Assembly: GCA_015233495.1 (NCBI GenBank)
Contig: JADFXQ010000014.1
Span: 1-37,220 of the forward strand
Direction: 5' to 3'
DNA: 37,220 nucleotides
Source of the DNA: Candidatus Omnitrophota bacterium
Lineage (GTDB): Bacteria; Omnitrophota; Gorgyraeia; Zapsychrales; Zapsychraceae
The notes below the pieces were generated by a model that saw only the letters and a list, made by a program, of their open reading frames with translations, did not search any database and had not been told where the DNA came from. Below are positions 1 to 7,533 of the stretch, piece after piece. Positions within the stretch are counted from its first letter, which is position 1; each line of letters opens with the position of its first letter. Position numbers and translations under genes: made by a program.

Positions 1-75
1 ACAAAGATACATTCCAAGAAAAAACTCATATTGGAGAGACGGATTCAAGTTAAAAGGAAGTTTAGCCACCCGAAA

Positions 76-134
76 TTAGGACATTTTTATTTTGGTAGAA
101 CTAGGACATTATTAATTTGGCTGGACATAAATTT
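76..134. repeat. Short tandem direct repeat, possible insertion-sequence end remnant
   Basis: Two 20-nt units, at 76-95 and 101-120, share 17 of 20 bases around the core AGGACATT...TTTGG. A third partial copy (CTGGACATAA) starts at 121. Spacing between the first two units is 25 nt. Repeated GGACATT...TTTGG units remind me of terminal regions of some IS elements, but there is no transposase in the window, so this is a weak inference. It could instead be a protein-binding array upstream of the SulP operon. Confidence 0.35.
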
Positions 135-143
135 TAAAAATTA

Positions 144-171
144 TTGATTTGCCGCGGTTGAGGTTTATAAT
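144..171 (+). promoter_or_regulatory. Possible sigma70-type promoter
   Basis: TTGATT at 144-149 is followed after 16 nt by TATAAT at 166-171. The -10 is a full consensus match and the -35 matches at four of six positions. Transcription would start near 178, giving either a leader of about 150 nt for the SulP gene or a short RNA ending at the terminator at 237-272. Confidence 0.4.
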
Positions 172-177
172 TATTAA

Positions 178-202
178 CAGTTCATGGATTGGGCGTGAAC
201 TG
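178..202 (+). other. Hairpin in non-coding leader
   Basis: CAGTTCA (178-184) and TGAACTG (196-202) form a perfect 7-bp stem with an 11-nt loop. It would lie at the very 5' end of a transcript from the promoter at 144-171. The function is unknown. Confidence 0.4.
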
Positions 203-236
203 AAATTAGTGATTTGTGATTAGAAGCGACTGTTAT

Positions 237-272
237 GGCCCTTCTTAATTAAGAGTAGGGCCTTTCTCTTTT
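237..272 (+). terminator. Rho-independent terminator-like hairpin
   Basis: GGCCCT (237-242) pairs with AGGGCC (257-262). An inner TCTT/AAGA pairing extends the stem, and a T-rich tract (TTTCTCTTTT) follows. It may end an upstream gene outside the window, or act inside the SulP leader. Confidence 0.5.
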
Positions 273-327
273 ATCGTCACAATTTTTTCAAACAAAGACT
301 CTCTTATGACTAGGAAAGTGTGGAAAA

Positions 328-1980
328 ATGTTTGCCCCGAAGTTGTTCACCTGCCTCAAGGATTATTCCCGTCAACAATTTATTTCCGACTGCATTGCCG
401 GCATGATTGTCGGGGTGGTCGCGATTCCTTTAGCCATTGCCTTCGCGATTGCCTCGGGAGTCACTCCGGATAAAGGTTTAGTCACCGCGATCATTGCCGG
501 GTTTGTGGTTTCGGTTTTGGGCGGCAGCCGGGTGCAGATCGGCGGGCCCACTGGCGCGTTTGTGGTTATTGTTTACGGCATTGTGCAAAAATACGGTGTG
601 GATGGGTTGATCATCGCGTCGTTTTTAGCGGGTATTTTATTGATCATCATGGGCGTGGCAAAATTCGGAACGATCGTCAAATTTATTCCGCATTCGGTGA
701 TCGTCGGGTTTACCAGCGGCATTGCGGCGCTTATTTTTTCTTCGCAGATTAAGGATTTTTTGGGGCTTAAGATCGATAAAATCCCGCCGGAATTTTTGGA
801 AAAATGGCGGGTTTTCTTCGCGCAGGGGAATACGTTTAATCCTTCGGCTTTATGTCTGGGGTTATTAACGATTTTGATTATTGCCCTGGGGCCCAAATAT
901 TTGAAACGGGTTCCGGGAGCGCTCATCGCTTTGTTATTAGTTTCCGGTTTGGCAGCGGTTTTTCATTTACCGGTTGAAACCATTGGCACGCGGTTTGGCG
1001 ATTTGCCGCATTCTTTGCCTTTGCCGCATATTCCGGCGGTGAGTTTGAGCAAGATTCATGAATTATTTCATCCGGCGTTCACGATTGCCATTTTAGGAGC
1101 GATTGAATCTTTGTTGTCCGCGATTGTTTCCGACGGGATGATCGGAGGCCGGCACCGTTCCAACACGGAATTAATCGGCCAGGGATTTGCCAATATCGGT
1201 TCGGCTCTTTTTGGCGGAATTCCCGCTACCGGCGCTATCGCGCGAACGGTCACGAATATCAAGAATGGCGGACGCACTCCCGTAGCGGGAATTGTCCATT
1301 CCTTGACATTATTGATCATCATGTTGTTTTTTGGAGCGATGATTAAATTTGTTCCGTTAGCTTGTCTGGCCGGGATTTTGGTAGTAGTCGCGTATCACAT
1401 GAGCGAATGGCGGTCGTTTCGGGAATTACTCCAAGGTTCGTGGGGGGCGCGTTTGGTTTTGTTGACCACTTTTTTGGTCACGATTTTTGTGGATTTAAAC
1501 GCGGCGATTGAGATTGGCGTGGTGTTATCCGCGTTCATTTTTATGAAACGCATGTCGGATGTCACGAGCATCAAATTGGTTGCCAAAGAAATTGAGGATG
1601 ATGAAAAAGGCGAAGATCGGCCGTTGTCCGCGTTTACGATACCCTTGTATGTGCAGGTTTATGAAATTAATGGCCCTTTGTTTTTTGGCGCGGTCAACCG
1701 GTTTGATGAAATCGATCGGCAGGTCAACGCGCGACCGCGGGTCCGTATTTTGCGTTTTCGCGATGTGCCCTTAATTGACTCGACCGGCCTGCACGCCATC
1801 AAGGCATTTTATGAAAAATGCCGCCGGGAAAACATTCATCTAATTATTACCGGTTTGCATATCCAGCCGCTTAATGAGATGGTGAAAGCGCGGCTTTACG
1901 AATTAATCGGAGAGCATAATGTTTTTTCGAGCATGAAAGAGGCGGTCCACCGCGCGCAAGAAGTTATGTTAGGAAAGTGA
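328..1980 (+). CDS. SulP-family anion permease with STAS domain
   Basis: This 550-aa inner-membrane protein has the length and layout of SulP (SLC26-like) transporters: about 430 residues of hydrophobic helices followed by a cytoplasmic STAS domain (roughly residues 435-545, with the DSTGLHA motif). SulP proteins move sulfate, bicarbonate or other anions, often with Na+ or H+. The substrate cannot be told from sequence. The start at ATG 328 follows an AGGAAAG ribosome-binding sequence at 312-318. It is the first gene of an operon: the PTS IIA-like gene starts 8 bases after its stop codon, followed by a complex I-like ion-translocating complex. This suggests that anion uptake and the complex are used together, for example for bicarbonate or sulfate, but that is inference. 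Confidence 0.92.
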   Translation: MFAPKLFTCLKDYSRQQFISDCIAGMIVGVVAIPLAIAFAIASGVTPDKGLVTAIIAGFVVSVLGGSRVQIGGPTGAFVVIVYGIVQKYGVDGLIIASFLAGILLIIMGVAKFGTIVKFIPHSVIVGFTSGIAALIFSSQIKDFLGLKIDKIPPEFLEKWRVFFAQGNTFNPSALCLGLLTILIIALGPKYLKRVPGALIALLLVSGLAAVFHLPVETIGTRFGDLPHSLPLPHIPAVSLSKIHELFHPAFTIAILGAIESLLSAIVSDGMIGGRHRSNTELIGQGFANIGSALFGGIPATGAIARTVTNIKNGGRTPVAGIVHSLTLLIIMLFFGAMIKFVPLACLAGILVVVAYHMSEWRSFRELLQGSWGARLVLLTTFLVTIFVDLNAAIEIGVVLSAFIFMKRMSDVTSIKLVAKEIEDDEKGEDRPLSAFTIPLYVQVYEINGPLFFGAVNRFDEIDRQVNARPRVRILRFRDVPLIDSTGLHAIKAFYEKCRRENIHLIITGLHIQPLNEMVKARLYELIGEHNVFSSMKEAVHRAQEVMLGK

Positions 1981-1987
1981 TCCGTTT

Positions 1988-2665
1988 ATGGAGTTGACAT
2001 TTCACGATATTGAAACTGCTTTCGGGGTTGATGAATCGATGGTGTATCATTGGCTCAATGCCCAAAAAATGCCGGCGCTGAAGGCCCAGAGCCAGTATTT
2101 TTTCAATTCTGTGGAAGTGCTGGAATGGGCGTTAAAAAATCGGATACCCTTAACGCCGGGAGCGTTGAAATTGTGCGAAAAAAAAAGGAATGGCTTGGAT
2201 GTATTAACTCCGGCTTTGGGGCGCGGCGGAGTGTATCGGAACATTTCCGGCCGGACTCGGGAAGCAGTGCTGAGTCAAGTCATCGATTTGCTCCCCTTGC
2301 CGGAGGCTGCCCCGCGCTCTTTGTTAAAAGAAATGCTTTTATCCCGGGAACAAATCGGGACAACTGCCATTGGCAAAGGGATCGCGATTCCCCATGTCAA
2401 ACATCCGGTGGTTTTGTCAGGAATCGAGCCGTTGGTTGGGGCTTTCTTTTTGGAAAACGAGGTTGATTTCGCGGCTTTTGACAAGCAAAATATTAGCATA
2501 TTGTTTGTGATTTTATCGGCTTCGTTCAAAGAGCATTTGGCGTTATTATCGCGGCTGGCGTTTTGTTTGCAAAACCCTTTAGTGTCAGCGGCTCTAGAAC
2601 AACGGCTCGTAGATGCGCAAGAGTTGCGCGCGGTTTTTCAAGTCGCGGAATCAAAGATAGAATAA
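1988..2665 (+). CDS. HTH domain fused to PTS IIA (PtsN/fructose type) protein
   Basis: A 225-aa protein in two parts. Residues 1-55 look like an excisionase/MerR-type helix-turn-helix (FHDIETAFGVDESMVYHW...). Residues about 85-225 are a PTS EIIA domain of the fructose/PtsN type with the phosphorylatable histidine in GIAIPH (His136). No EIIB or EIIC domain is present, so a regulatory role like that of PtsN (nitrogen PTS) is more likely than sugar transport. It sits between the SulP transporter and the Hyf-like genes with short gaps (7 and 8 bases), so it may sense phosphotransfer state and control the transporter, the complex or their transcription. The DNA-binding role of the N-terminus is inferred from pattern only. 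Confidence 0.85.
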   Translation: MELTFHDIETAFGVDESMVYHWLNAQKMPALKAQSQYFFNSVEVLEWALKNRIPLTPGALKLCEKKRNGLDVLTPALGRGGVYRNISGRTREAVLSQVIDLLPLPEAAPRSLLKEMLLSREQIGTTAIGKGIAIPHVKHPVVLSGIEPLVGAFFLENEVDFAAFDKQNISILFVILSASFKEHLALLSRLAFCLQNPLVSAALEQRLVDAQELRAVFQVAESKIE

Positions 2666-2673
2666 GGATACCC

Positions 2674-4506
2674 ATGATCCGATTTGCGTGGCAGGTTCCT
2701 TTTGGCGAATTTTCCCTCAAGCTGGATCCCTTGAATTTAATATTTCTCTTGTCGATCGCTGTGGTTACGCTTTGCGCCGGATTGTATGCCGGGAGTTATA
2801 TGCGGGCTTACCGCGGCGTCCGGTCCTTAGCGGCGCACGCTTTTTTCTTCAGCGTATTGATCCTTTCTTTAGTTTTGGTGGTTACCGCGAATCATGTTCT
2901 GCTTTTTCTGGGCGCCTGGGAATTGATGGCCGTCGCAACCTATTTTTTAATTATTTTTCATGAAGAAAAAAATTCCGTGCGCCGTTCCGGTTTTTTGTAT
3001 TTGATCGCTACGCATTGCGGCACGTTTTGTTTGTTGGCAATGTTTTTTTTAATGGCCCAGGCAGCGGGATCAATGGATTTTGACCGGATCGCGGCAACTG
3101 CATTTTCTCCGGCAGCGGCGAGCGTTATTTTTATTTTAGCGCTCTTGGGGTTTGGCGTGAAAGCAGGATTTTTTCCGCTGCACATTTGGCTGCCGCACGC
3201 GCACCCGGCCGCGCCTTCGCACGTTTCAGCGCTTTTATCCGGCGTGGCGATTAAAATCGGGATCTACGGTCTTTGCCGAATTATTGCTATAGTGCCGACT
3301 TTGCCGGATTGGTGCGGTTATTTTTTGTTGATGATCGGCGTAGTTTCCGGTCTAATGGGCGTTTTGTATGCCTTGGGCCAGCATGAGCTGAAAAAATTTT
3401 TAGCGTATCATAGCGTTGAGAATATTGGGATCATTGCTTTGGGTTTGGGAGTTGGTTTACTCGGCCGCACCCATCAGCAACCGTTCATCGCGGCGCTGGG
3501 TTTCGCGGGAGGGTTGTTTCATGTTTTGAATCATTCTTTGTTCAAAGCCTTGTTGTTTTTTAGCGCGGGCGCGGTGATGCGGAAAACCGGGACCGGCGCG
3601 ATCGACCAAATGGGCGGCGTGGCCAAGCTCATGCCCTGGACGAGCGGATTATTTTTGATCGGCGCTTTATCCATATGCGGTCTGCCCTTATTCAACGGGT
3701 TTGTCAGTGAATTTTTTGTTTATTTTGCTTTGTTTCAGGGCTTGCTGCTTTTTCCGCTGAAATCCGCGGCTTTTTGCGCGATTGGGATTTTATCTTTGGC
3801 TTTAATGGGATGTTTAGCTTTAGCGTGTTTTACCAAAGTTTATGGGATTGTTTTTTTAGGAGAAGCGCGGAACCCGGATGTAGTGACGTCAACCCGTTCC
3901 CCGCAAGATCGCGGTTTGGATTTACCGGCCGGGATGTTTTTCCCGATGTTGGTTTTAGCTGGGTTGTGTATCTGGATCGGTTTATGCCCTTGGTTTATTG
4001 CTCGATTGACTTGGCAGGCAGGAACCTATCTAACGGCGGTAAATCCGGCTTTCATCTCGGGACAAAAGATTTTTTCAGCTTTAGGGCAGGTGATCGCGGT
4101 TTCGTTCGGATTGCTCGGTATCATGACAATGGTTTTGCTTTTTCAACGGATTGGTTCGCGGATCGCCGCTCTGCCCCGTCGGGAAACCTGGCGCTGCGGG
4201 TTTAGCGGTTTTACTCCCCGGCTGCAATATACGGCGGCATCATTCGCCCGTTCTATACTGGAATGTTTAAAAACGATTTTGGTGTTTCGTAAAACCGGCA
4301 GCGCCGTCTTAGGGGAGTTTCCAGCGAGGGTTTCTTTAGCTTCGGGAGTTCATGACGCGGCGGAAGATTTTGTCTTCCGGCCATTTTATGGACGGTTGCG
4401 GGATCTCGCCAAAGGGATTCAAAAGAACCGTCTGCGCTATACACAAGTCTATTTAATTTACATTTTATTTTTTCTGGTGTTCTTGATAGTGCTCAAATTT
4501 AGGTAA
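2674..4506 (+). CDS. hyfB: Hydrogenase-4 component B-like (NuoL-type) antiporter subunit
   Basis: This is a 610-aa polytopic membrane protein of the proton-translocating NADH-quinone oxidoreductase/Mrp antiporter family. It keeps the ion-path residues: glutamate in the WELMA segment, lysine in GFGVKAGFFPLHIWLP, and the AYHSVENIGI helix. The C-terminus has the HyfB-like amphipathic region and final helix. The start chosen is ATG 2674, which follows AAGGA at 2663-2667; a longer reading back to 2563 would overlap the upstream gene and adds basic residues not typical of the family. It is the first membrane subunit of a HyfB-C-E-F-G-I set. Intact channel residues suggest real ion movement even though the redox subunits downstream have lost cofactor ligands. 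Confidence 0.9.
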   Translation: MIRFAWQVPFGEFSLKLDPLNLIFLLSIAVVTLCAGLYAGSYMRAYRGVRSLAAHAFFFSVLILSLVLVVTANHVLLFLGAWELMAVATYFLIIFHEEKNSVRRSGFLYLIATHCGTFCLLAMFFLMAQAAGSMDFDRIAATAFSPAAASVIFILALLGFGVKAGFFPLHIWLPHAHPAAPSHVSALLSGVAIKIGIYGLCRIIAIVPTLPDWCGYFLLMIGVVSGLMGVLYALGQHELKKFLAYHSVENIGIIALGLGVGLLGRTHQQPFIAALGFAGGLFHVLNHSLFKALLFFSAGAVMRKTGTGAIDQMGGVAKLMPWTSGLFLIGALSICGLPLFNGFVSEFFVYFALFQGLLLFPLKSAAFCAIGILSLALMGCLALACFTKVYGIVFLGEARNPDVVTSTRSPQDRGLDLPAGMFFPMLVLAGLCIWIGLCPWFIARLTWQAGTYLTAVNPAFISGQKIFSALGQVIAVSFGLLGIMTMVLLFQRIGSRIAALPRRETWRCGFSGFTPRLQYTAASFARSILECLKTILVFRKTGSAVLGEFPARVSLASGVHDAAEDFVFRPFYGRLRDLAKGIQKNRLRYTQVYLIYILFFLVFLIVLKFR

Positions 4507-4509
4507 ACT

Positions 4510-5436
4510 ATGCTGCTGTTGAAATCGATTGTTTTGCAATGGCTTTATGTAGGGTTGATGGCGCCGTTTTTATGCGGCGTAATAATCAAGACTAAAGCTT
4601 TGGTTGTCGGCCGGGTTGGCCCGCCGCTATTTCAGCCTTTTTATGACCTGCTAAAACTGACGCGCAAGCAGAACGTTTACAGTCAAACCACAACTTTTAT
4701 TTTTCGCTGCGCGCCGGTAGTAGTCCTGTCGTCTTTGCTGATCTTATCGTTGTTTATCCCGCTCATCAGTCAGCCGGCGCCCATCCGGTTTGCGGGAGAT
4801 ATTCTGATGTTTGTATATTTGCTGGGAATCGGCCGGTTTTTCTTGATCGCATCCAGCTTTGACACCGGCTTTAGCTTTGCGGGAATGGGCGCGAGCCGCG
4901 AAGCATTTTTTTCTTGCTTCACGGAAGTCGCATTTTTTATGAATTTGATTATCCTGGCTTTGCTGGCGCAATCCATTTCCTTATCTCAAATGATCGGCGC
5001 GTCAACGCCTTTGTCTTGGCCTTTATTCGGTCCCGCGTTGATCTTAGTCGTTTCTAGCCTATTTCTGATTCTTTTAGCCGAGAACGGCCGCATTCCCGTC
5101 GATGATCCGGCAACGCATTTGGAATTAACCATGATCCATGAAGTCATGATTCTCGATTACAGCGGTCGGGATTTAGCCGCTATGCTTTATGGCGCCATGT
5201 TAAAGTTTTTAATCTTTGCCGGTATTTTAGTGCCCTTGTTGGTCCCGGTGCGCCTGGGGCAGGCTTTTCCGGATTTGTTGGTTTTTACGGCGGGACTTAT
5301 CGCGATTGCGGTATTAGTCGGGATTATTGAGTCAATCATGGCGCGGTTGCGCCTCAACCGGGTCCGGCATCTGCTCTTAGCCGCCTTTGCCTTGGCTTTT
5401 TTTGGGTTCATTGTTACGTTGTGGAGCCGCTTATGA
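4510..5436 (+). CDS. hyfC: Hydrogenase-4 component C-like (NuoH-type) membrane subunit
   Basis: A 308-aa membrane protein of the NuoH/HycD/HyfC family, the subunit that links the soluble redox arm to the antiporter subunits. Visible hallmarks are GRVGPPLFQPFYDLLKL near the N-terminus, GMGASREAFFS in the loop facing the redox subunits, and the acidic loop ENGRIPVDDPATHLELTMIHE. These charged loops are well conserved here. The ATG at 4510 lies 3 bases after the upstream stop codon, and its stop overlaps the next gene start (ATGA at 5433-5436), which indicates translational coupling. Confidence 0.9.
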   Translation: MLLLKSIVLQWLYVGLMAPFLCGVIIKTKALVVGRVGPPLFQPFYDLLKLTRKQNVYSQTTTFIFRCAPVVVLSSLLILSLFIPLISQPAPIRFAGDILMFVYLLGIGRFFLIASSFDTGFSFAGMGASREAFFSCFTEVAFFMNLIILALLAQSISLSQMIGASTPLSWPLFGPALILVVSSLFLILLAENGRIPVDDPATHLELTMIHEVMILDYSGRDLAAMLYGAMLKFLIFAGILVPLLVPVRLGQAFPDLLVFTAGLIAIAVLVGIIESIMARLRLNRVRHLLLAAFALAFFGFIVTLWSRL

Positions 5437-6089
5437 TGACGACTTGGATTAACGCCAGTTGTATTCTGGTGGTATTTTTAGCCTTGAGTATTCTGGCATC
5501 GTACCGGATGGCAGGCATGATTCACTTGTTTGCCGCGCAATCCTTAGTGGTGGGACTGGTTCCGCTTTTCTTGCGGCAATTTTCTTTATCCCAAAATGAC
5601 CTGATGATCGTCGCCATAACCATTGTTTCAAAATCTTTTATCACTCCGAACATTTTGTTTTGGGCAATCCGTCATGTGCCCACCCGGGCGGAGGTTAAAC
5701 CGTTGATCGGCATTGGCGCGTCTTTGCTGGTAAGCGCGTTATTGATCGCGGTTGCTTTTTGGGTGGCCGCGTCTTTGCAATTGCCCGGACTCAGTAAGTC
5801 GAATTTGGTTCTTCCTTGTTCTTTAGCGGCGGTTTTGTTAGGGTTTATGTTGTTAGTGACCCGGACTCGGGCGATCAGTCAAGTGGTTGGTTATCTGGTC
5901 ATGGAAAATGGGATCTTTTTGTTCGCGTTATCCTTATTCGACGCTATGCCGATTCTGATCGAGATGGGAATTTTATTGGACGTTTTTGTGGCGGTTTTCA
6001 TTATGGCCATAGTCGTTAATCATATTAATGAAGAATTTTCACGCCAGCCGATGACTTTAGTTCGTTCCAAGATGGGAGAAAACACCTGA
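5433..6089 (+). CDS. hyfE: Hydrogenase-4 component E-like (NuoK-related) membrane subunit
   Basis: A 218-aa hydrophobic protein with about six to seven predicted membrane segments. Position in the operon and length fit HyfE, which contains a NuoK-like core. An upstream GTG at 5421 is possible, but ATG 5433 gives the classic ATGA overlap with hyfC and is preferred. The stop overlaps the start of the next gene as TGATG (6087-6091). HyfE-type subunits add an ion channel next to the NuoH-like subunit. Confidence 0.85.
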   Translation: MMTTWINASCILVVFLALSILASYRMAGMIHLFAAQSLVVGLVPLFLRQFSLSQNDLMIVAITIVSKSFITPNILFWAIRHVPTRAEVKPLIGIGASLLVSALLIAVAFWVAASLQLPGLSKSNLVLPCSLAAVLLGFMLLVTRTRAISQVVGYLVMENGIFLFALSLFDAMPILIEMGILLDVFVAVFIMAIVVNHINEEFSRQPMTLVRSKMGENT

Positions 6090-7507
6090 TGTTGTTTGCG
6101 ATTGTCGCGGTTCCTTTTTTTAGCGGGATGTTAATGTTTCTGCCTTTTTCCAAACCGGTTCGTCTTTGGTTTGTTTTGGGCGCAGCTTTTGCGCACCTGG
6201 TTTTTTGTGGATGTTTCTGGCGATCTATGCCGTGCTCGGAGTTTAACGAATTTTTAACTTTGGATCCCCTAGGGCTGATTGTGCTTTCGATTATCAGCGG
6301 GGTTTTTTGCCTCATAGCTGTTTATGCGATTGGTTATTACGTTCATGAACAACGGAGCAACCGGACTTTTTGCGCTTGTTTATTGTTTTTATTGGCGTCG
6401 ATGACCTTGGTCACGCTCTGTAATCATTTGGGTTTGTTATGGGTCGCGCTCGCTTCTACGACATTATTCGCCGCGCCTTTGATCAGTTTTCATCGCTGCC
6501 CCGAGAGTCTGGAGGCGACATGGAAATATTTATTAGTGTGTTCTGTCGGGGTAGCATTGGCGTTGATGGGAACGTTTTTCTTGGCTTTTGCCGGGCATGA
6601 GGTGCAAACTTTATTTCTTTCGGATATCATCAATGGAAAAATCCTTCTTTCGGGCCGCTGGTTAAAATTGGCCGTGATTTTCATGTCGGTTGGCTACGGG
6701 TGCAAAATGGGTTTGGCGCCCATGCACAGTTGGAAACCGGCGGCATACGGTCAGGCCACGGGAATGGTCGCGGCTTTGATGTCCAGTGTGGTGACCTTAT
6801 GTTCTTTTCTGGCCTTTTGCCGCATCGGTCAAATTTGCGCCAAGTCAGGTCTCAGCGATTTTTATTCATCTCTGTTGTTTATTATGGGAGGGTTGTCTTT
6901 GGTAATTGCTCCGGTTTTGATTTTGGGAGAAGGCGGACTCAAACGAGTGCTGGCTTATTCTTCCGTCGAGAATATGGGGATTTTGGTTTTGGGGCTGGGG
7001 TTTGGCGGTTTGGGAGTTTTCGCCGCTTTATTTCATATGGTTAATAACGCTTTGTCAAAGGCGGTAATGTTTTTGACCGCCGGTTCGATCGCCCAGAAAT
7101 ACGGGTCAACCCGGGTGAGTCATGTCCGCGGCGTGGTGCACGCTTATCCGGTGACCGGAGTATTCTTATTGATCGGCCTTTTCGCCGGTACCGGGATGTT
7201 TCCGTTTGCCACGTTTCACAGCGAGTTAATGGTGATCAACGCGGCGATAATTTCGCGGCATTATGGTTTGGCGGCATTGTTTGTCGCGAGTTTGTCTTTA
7301 ATGTTTATCGGAATGACACGGATCATTTTCGAGATGAGTCAAGGTCCGGCAACCGCTCCGGTATTGGCTAAGCAAGAAAATTTTTGGATGAATGTGGCGA
7401 TAGCTTTGCCGGTATTGGCGCTGGTTATCTTGGGGCTATGGATGCCCGCGCCTTTAGAAATTATGTTGCGCAAAGCGGCTGGGCTGCTAACTCCGGGAGT
7501 TGTTTAG
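6089..7507 (+). CDS. hyfF: Hydrogenase-4 component F-like (NuoN/NuoL-type) antiporter subunit
   Basis: A second antiporter-like subunit of 472 aa. Key family features are visible: GCKMGLAPMHSWKPAAYGQA (channel lysine and proline-kinked helix) and KRVLAYSSVENMGIL. Having HyfB, HyfE and HyfF types together matches the larger Hyf/Ehr layout rather than the minimal Ech layout seen later in the window. The ATG overlaps the stop of hyfE, so translation is probably coupled. Confidence 0.9.
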   Translation: MLFAIVAVPFFSGMLMFLPFSKPVRLWFVLGAAFAHLVFCGCFWRSMPCSEFNEFLTLDPLGLIVLSIISGVFCLIAVYAIGYYVHEQRSNRTFCACLLFLLASMTLVTLCNHLGLLWVALASTTLFAAPLISFHRCPESLEATWKYLLVCSVGVALALMGTFFLAFAGHEVQTLFLSDIINGKILLSGRWLKLAVIFMSVGYGCKMGLAPMHSWKPAAYGQATGMVAALMSSVVTLCSFLAFCRIGQICAKSGLSDFYSSLLFIMGGLSLVIAPVLILGEGGLKRVLAYSSVENMGILVLGLGFGGLGVFAALFHMVNNALSKAVMFLTAGSIAQKYGSTRVSHVRGVVHAYPVTGVFLLIGLFAGTGMFPFATFHSELMVINAAIISRHYGLAALFVASLSLMFIGMTRIIFEMSQGPATAPVLAKQENFWMNVAIALPVLALVILGLWMPAPLEIMLRKAAGLLTPGVV

Positions 7508-7533
7508 CGCCGCCGCGCTTACTGGGTCTGCTT

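Noticed and set aside
573-926. Minus-strand open frame within the SulP gene
   Set aside because: It is antisense to conserved transmembrane segments and has no ribosome site or domain.
2563-2673. N-terminal extension of the HyfB-like gene back to 2563
   Set aside because: The added 37 residues are basic, overlap the IIA gene in another frame and do not look like a HyfB start.
5421-6089. Longer hyfE from GTG 5421
   Set aside because: ATG 5433 gives the ATGA overlap used throughout this operon, and the extra four residues add nothing family-like.
7384-7533. N-terminal extension of the HyfG-like gene back to 7384
   Set aside because: Most of the extra 50 codons lie antiphase within hyfF; the NuoC-like domain begins after 7534.
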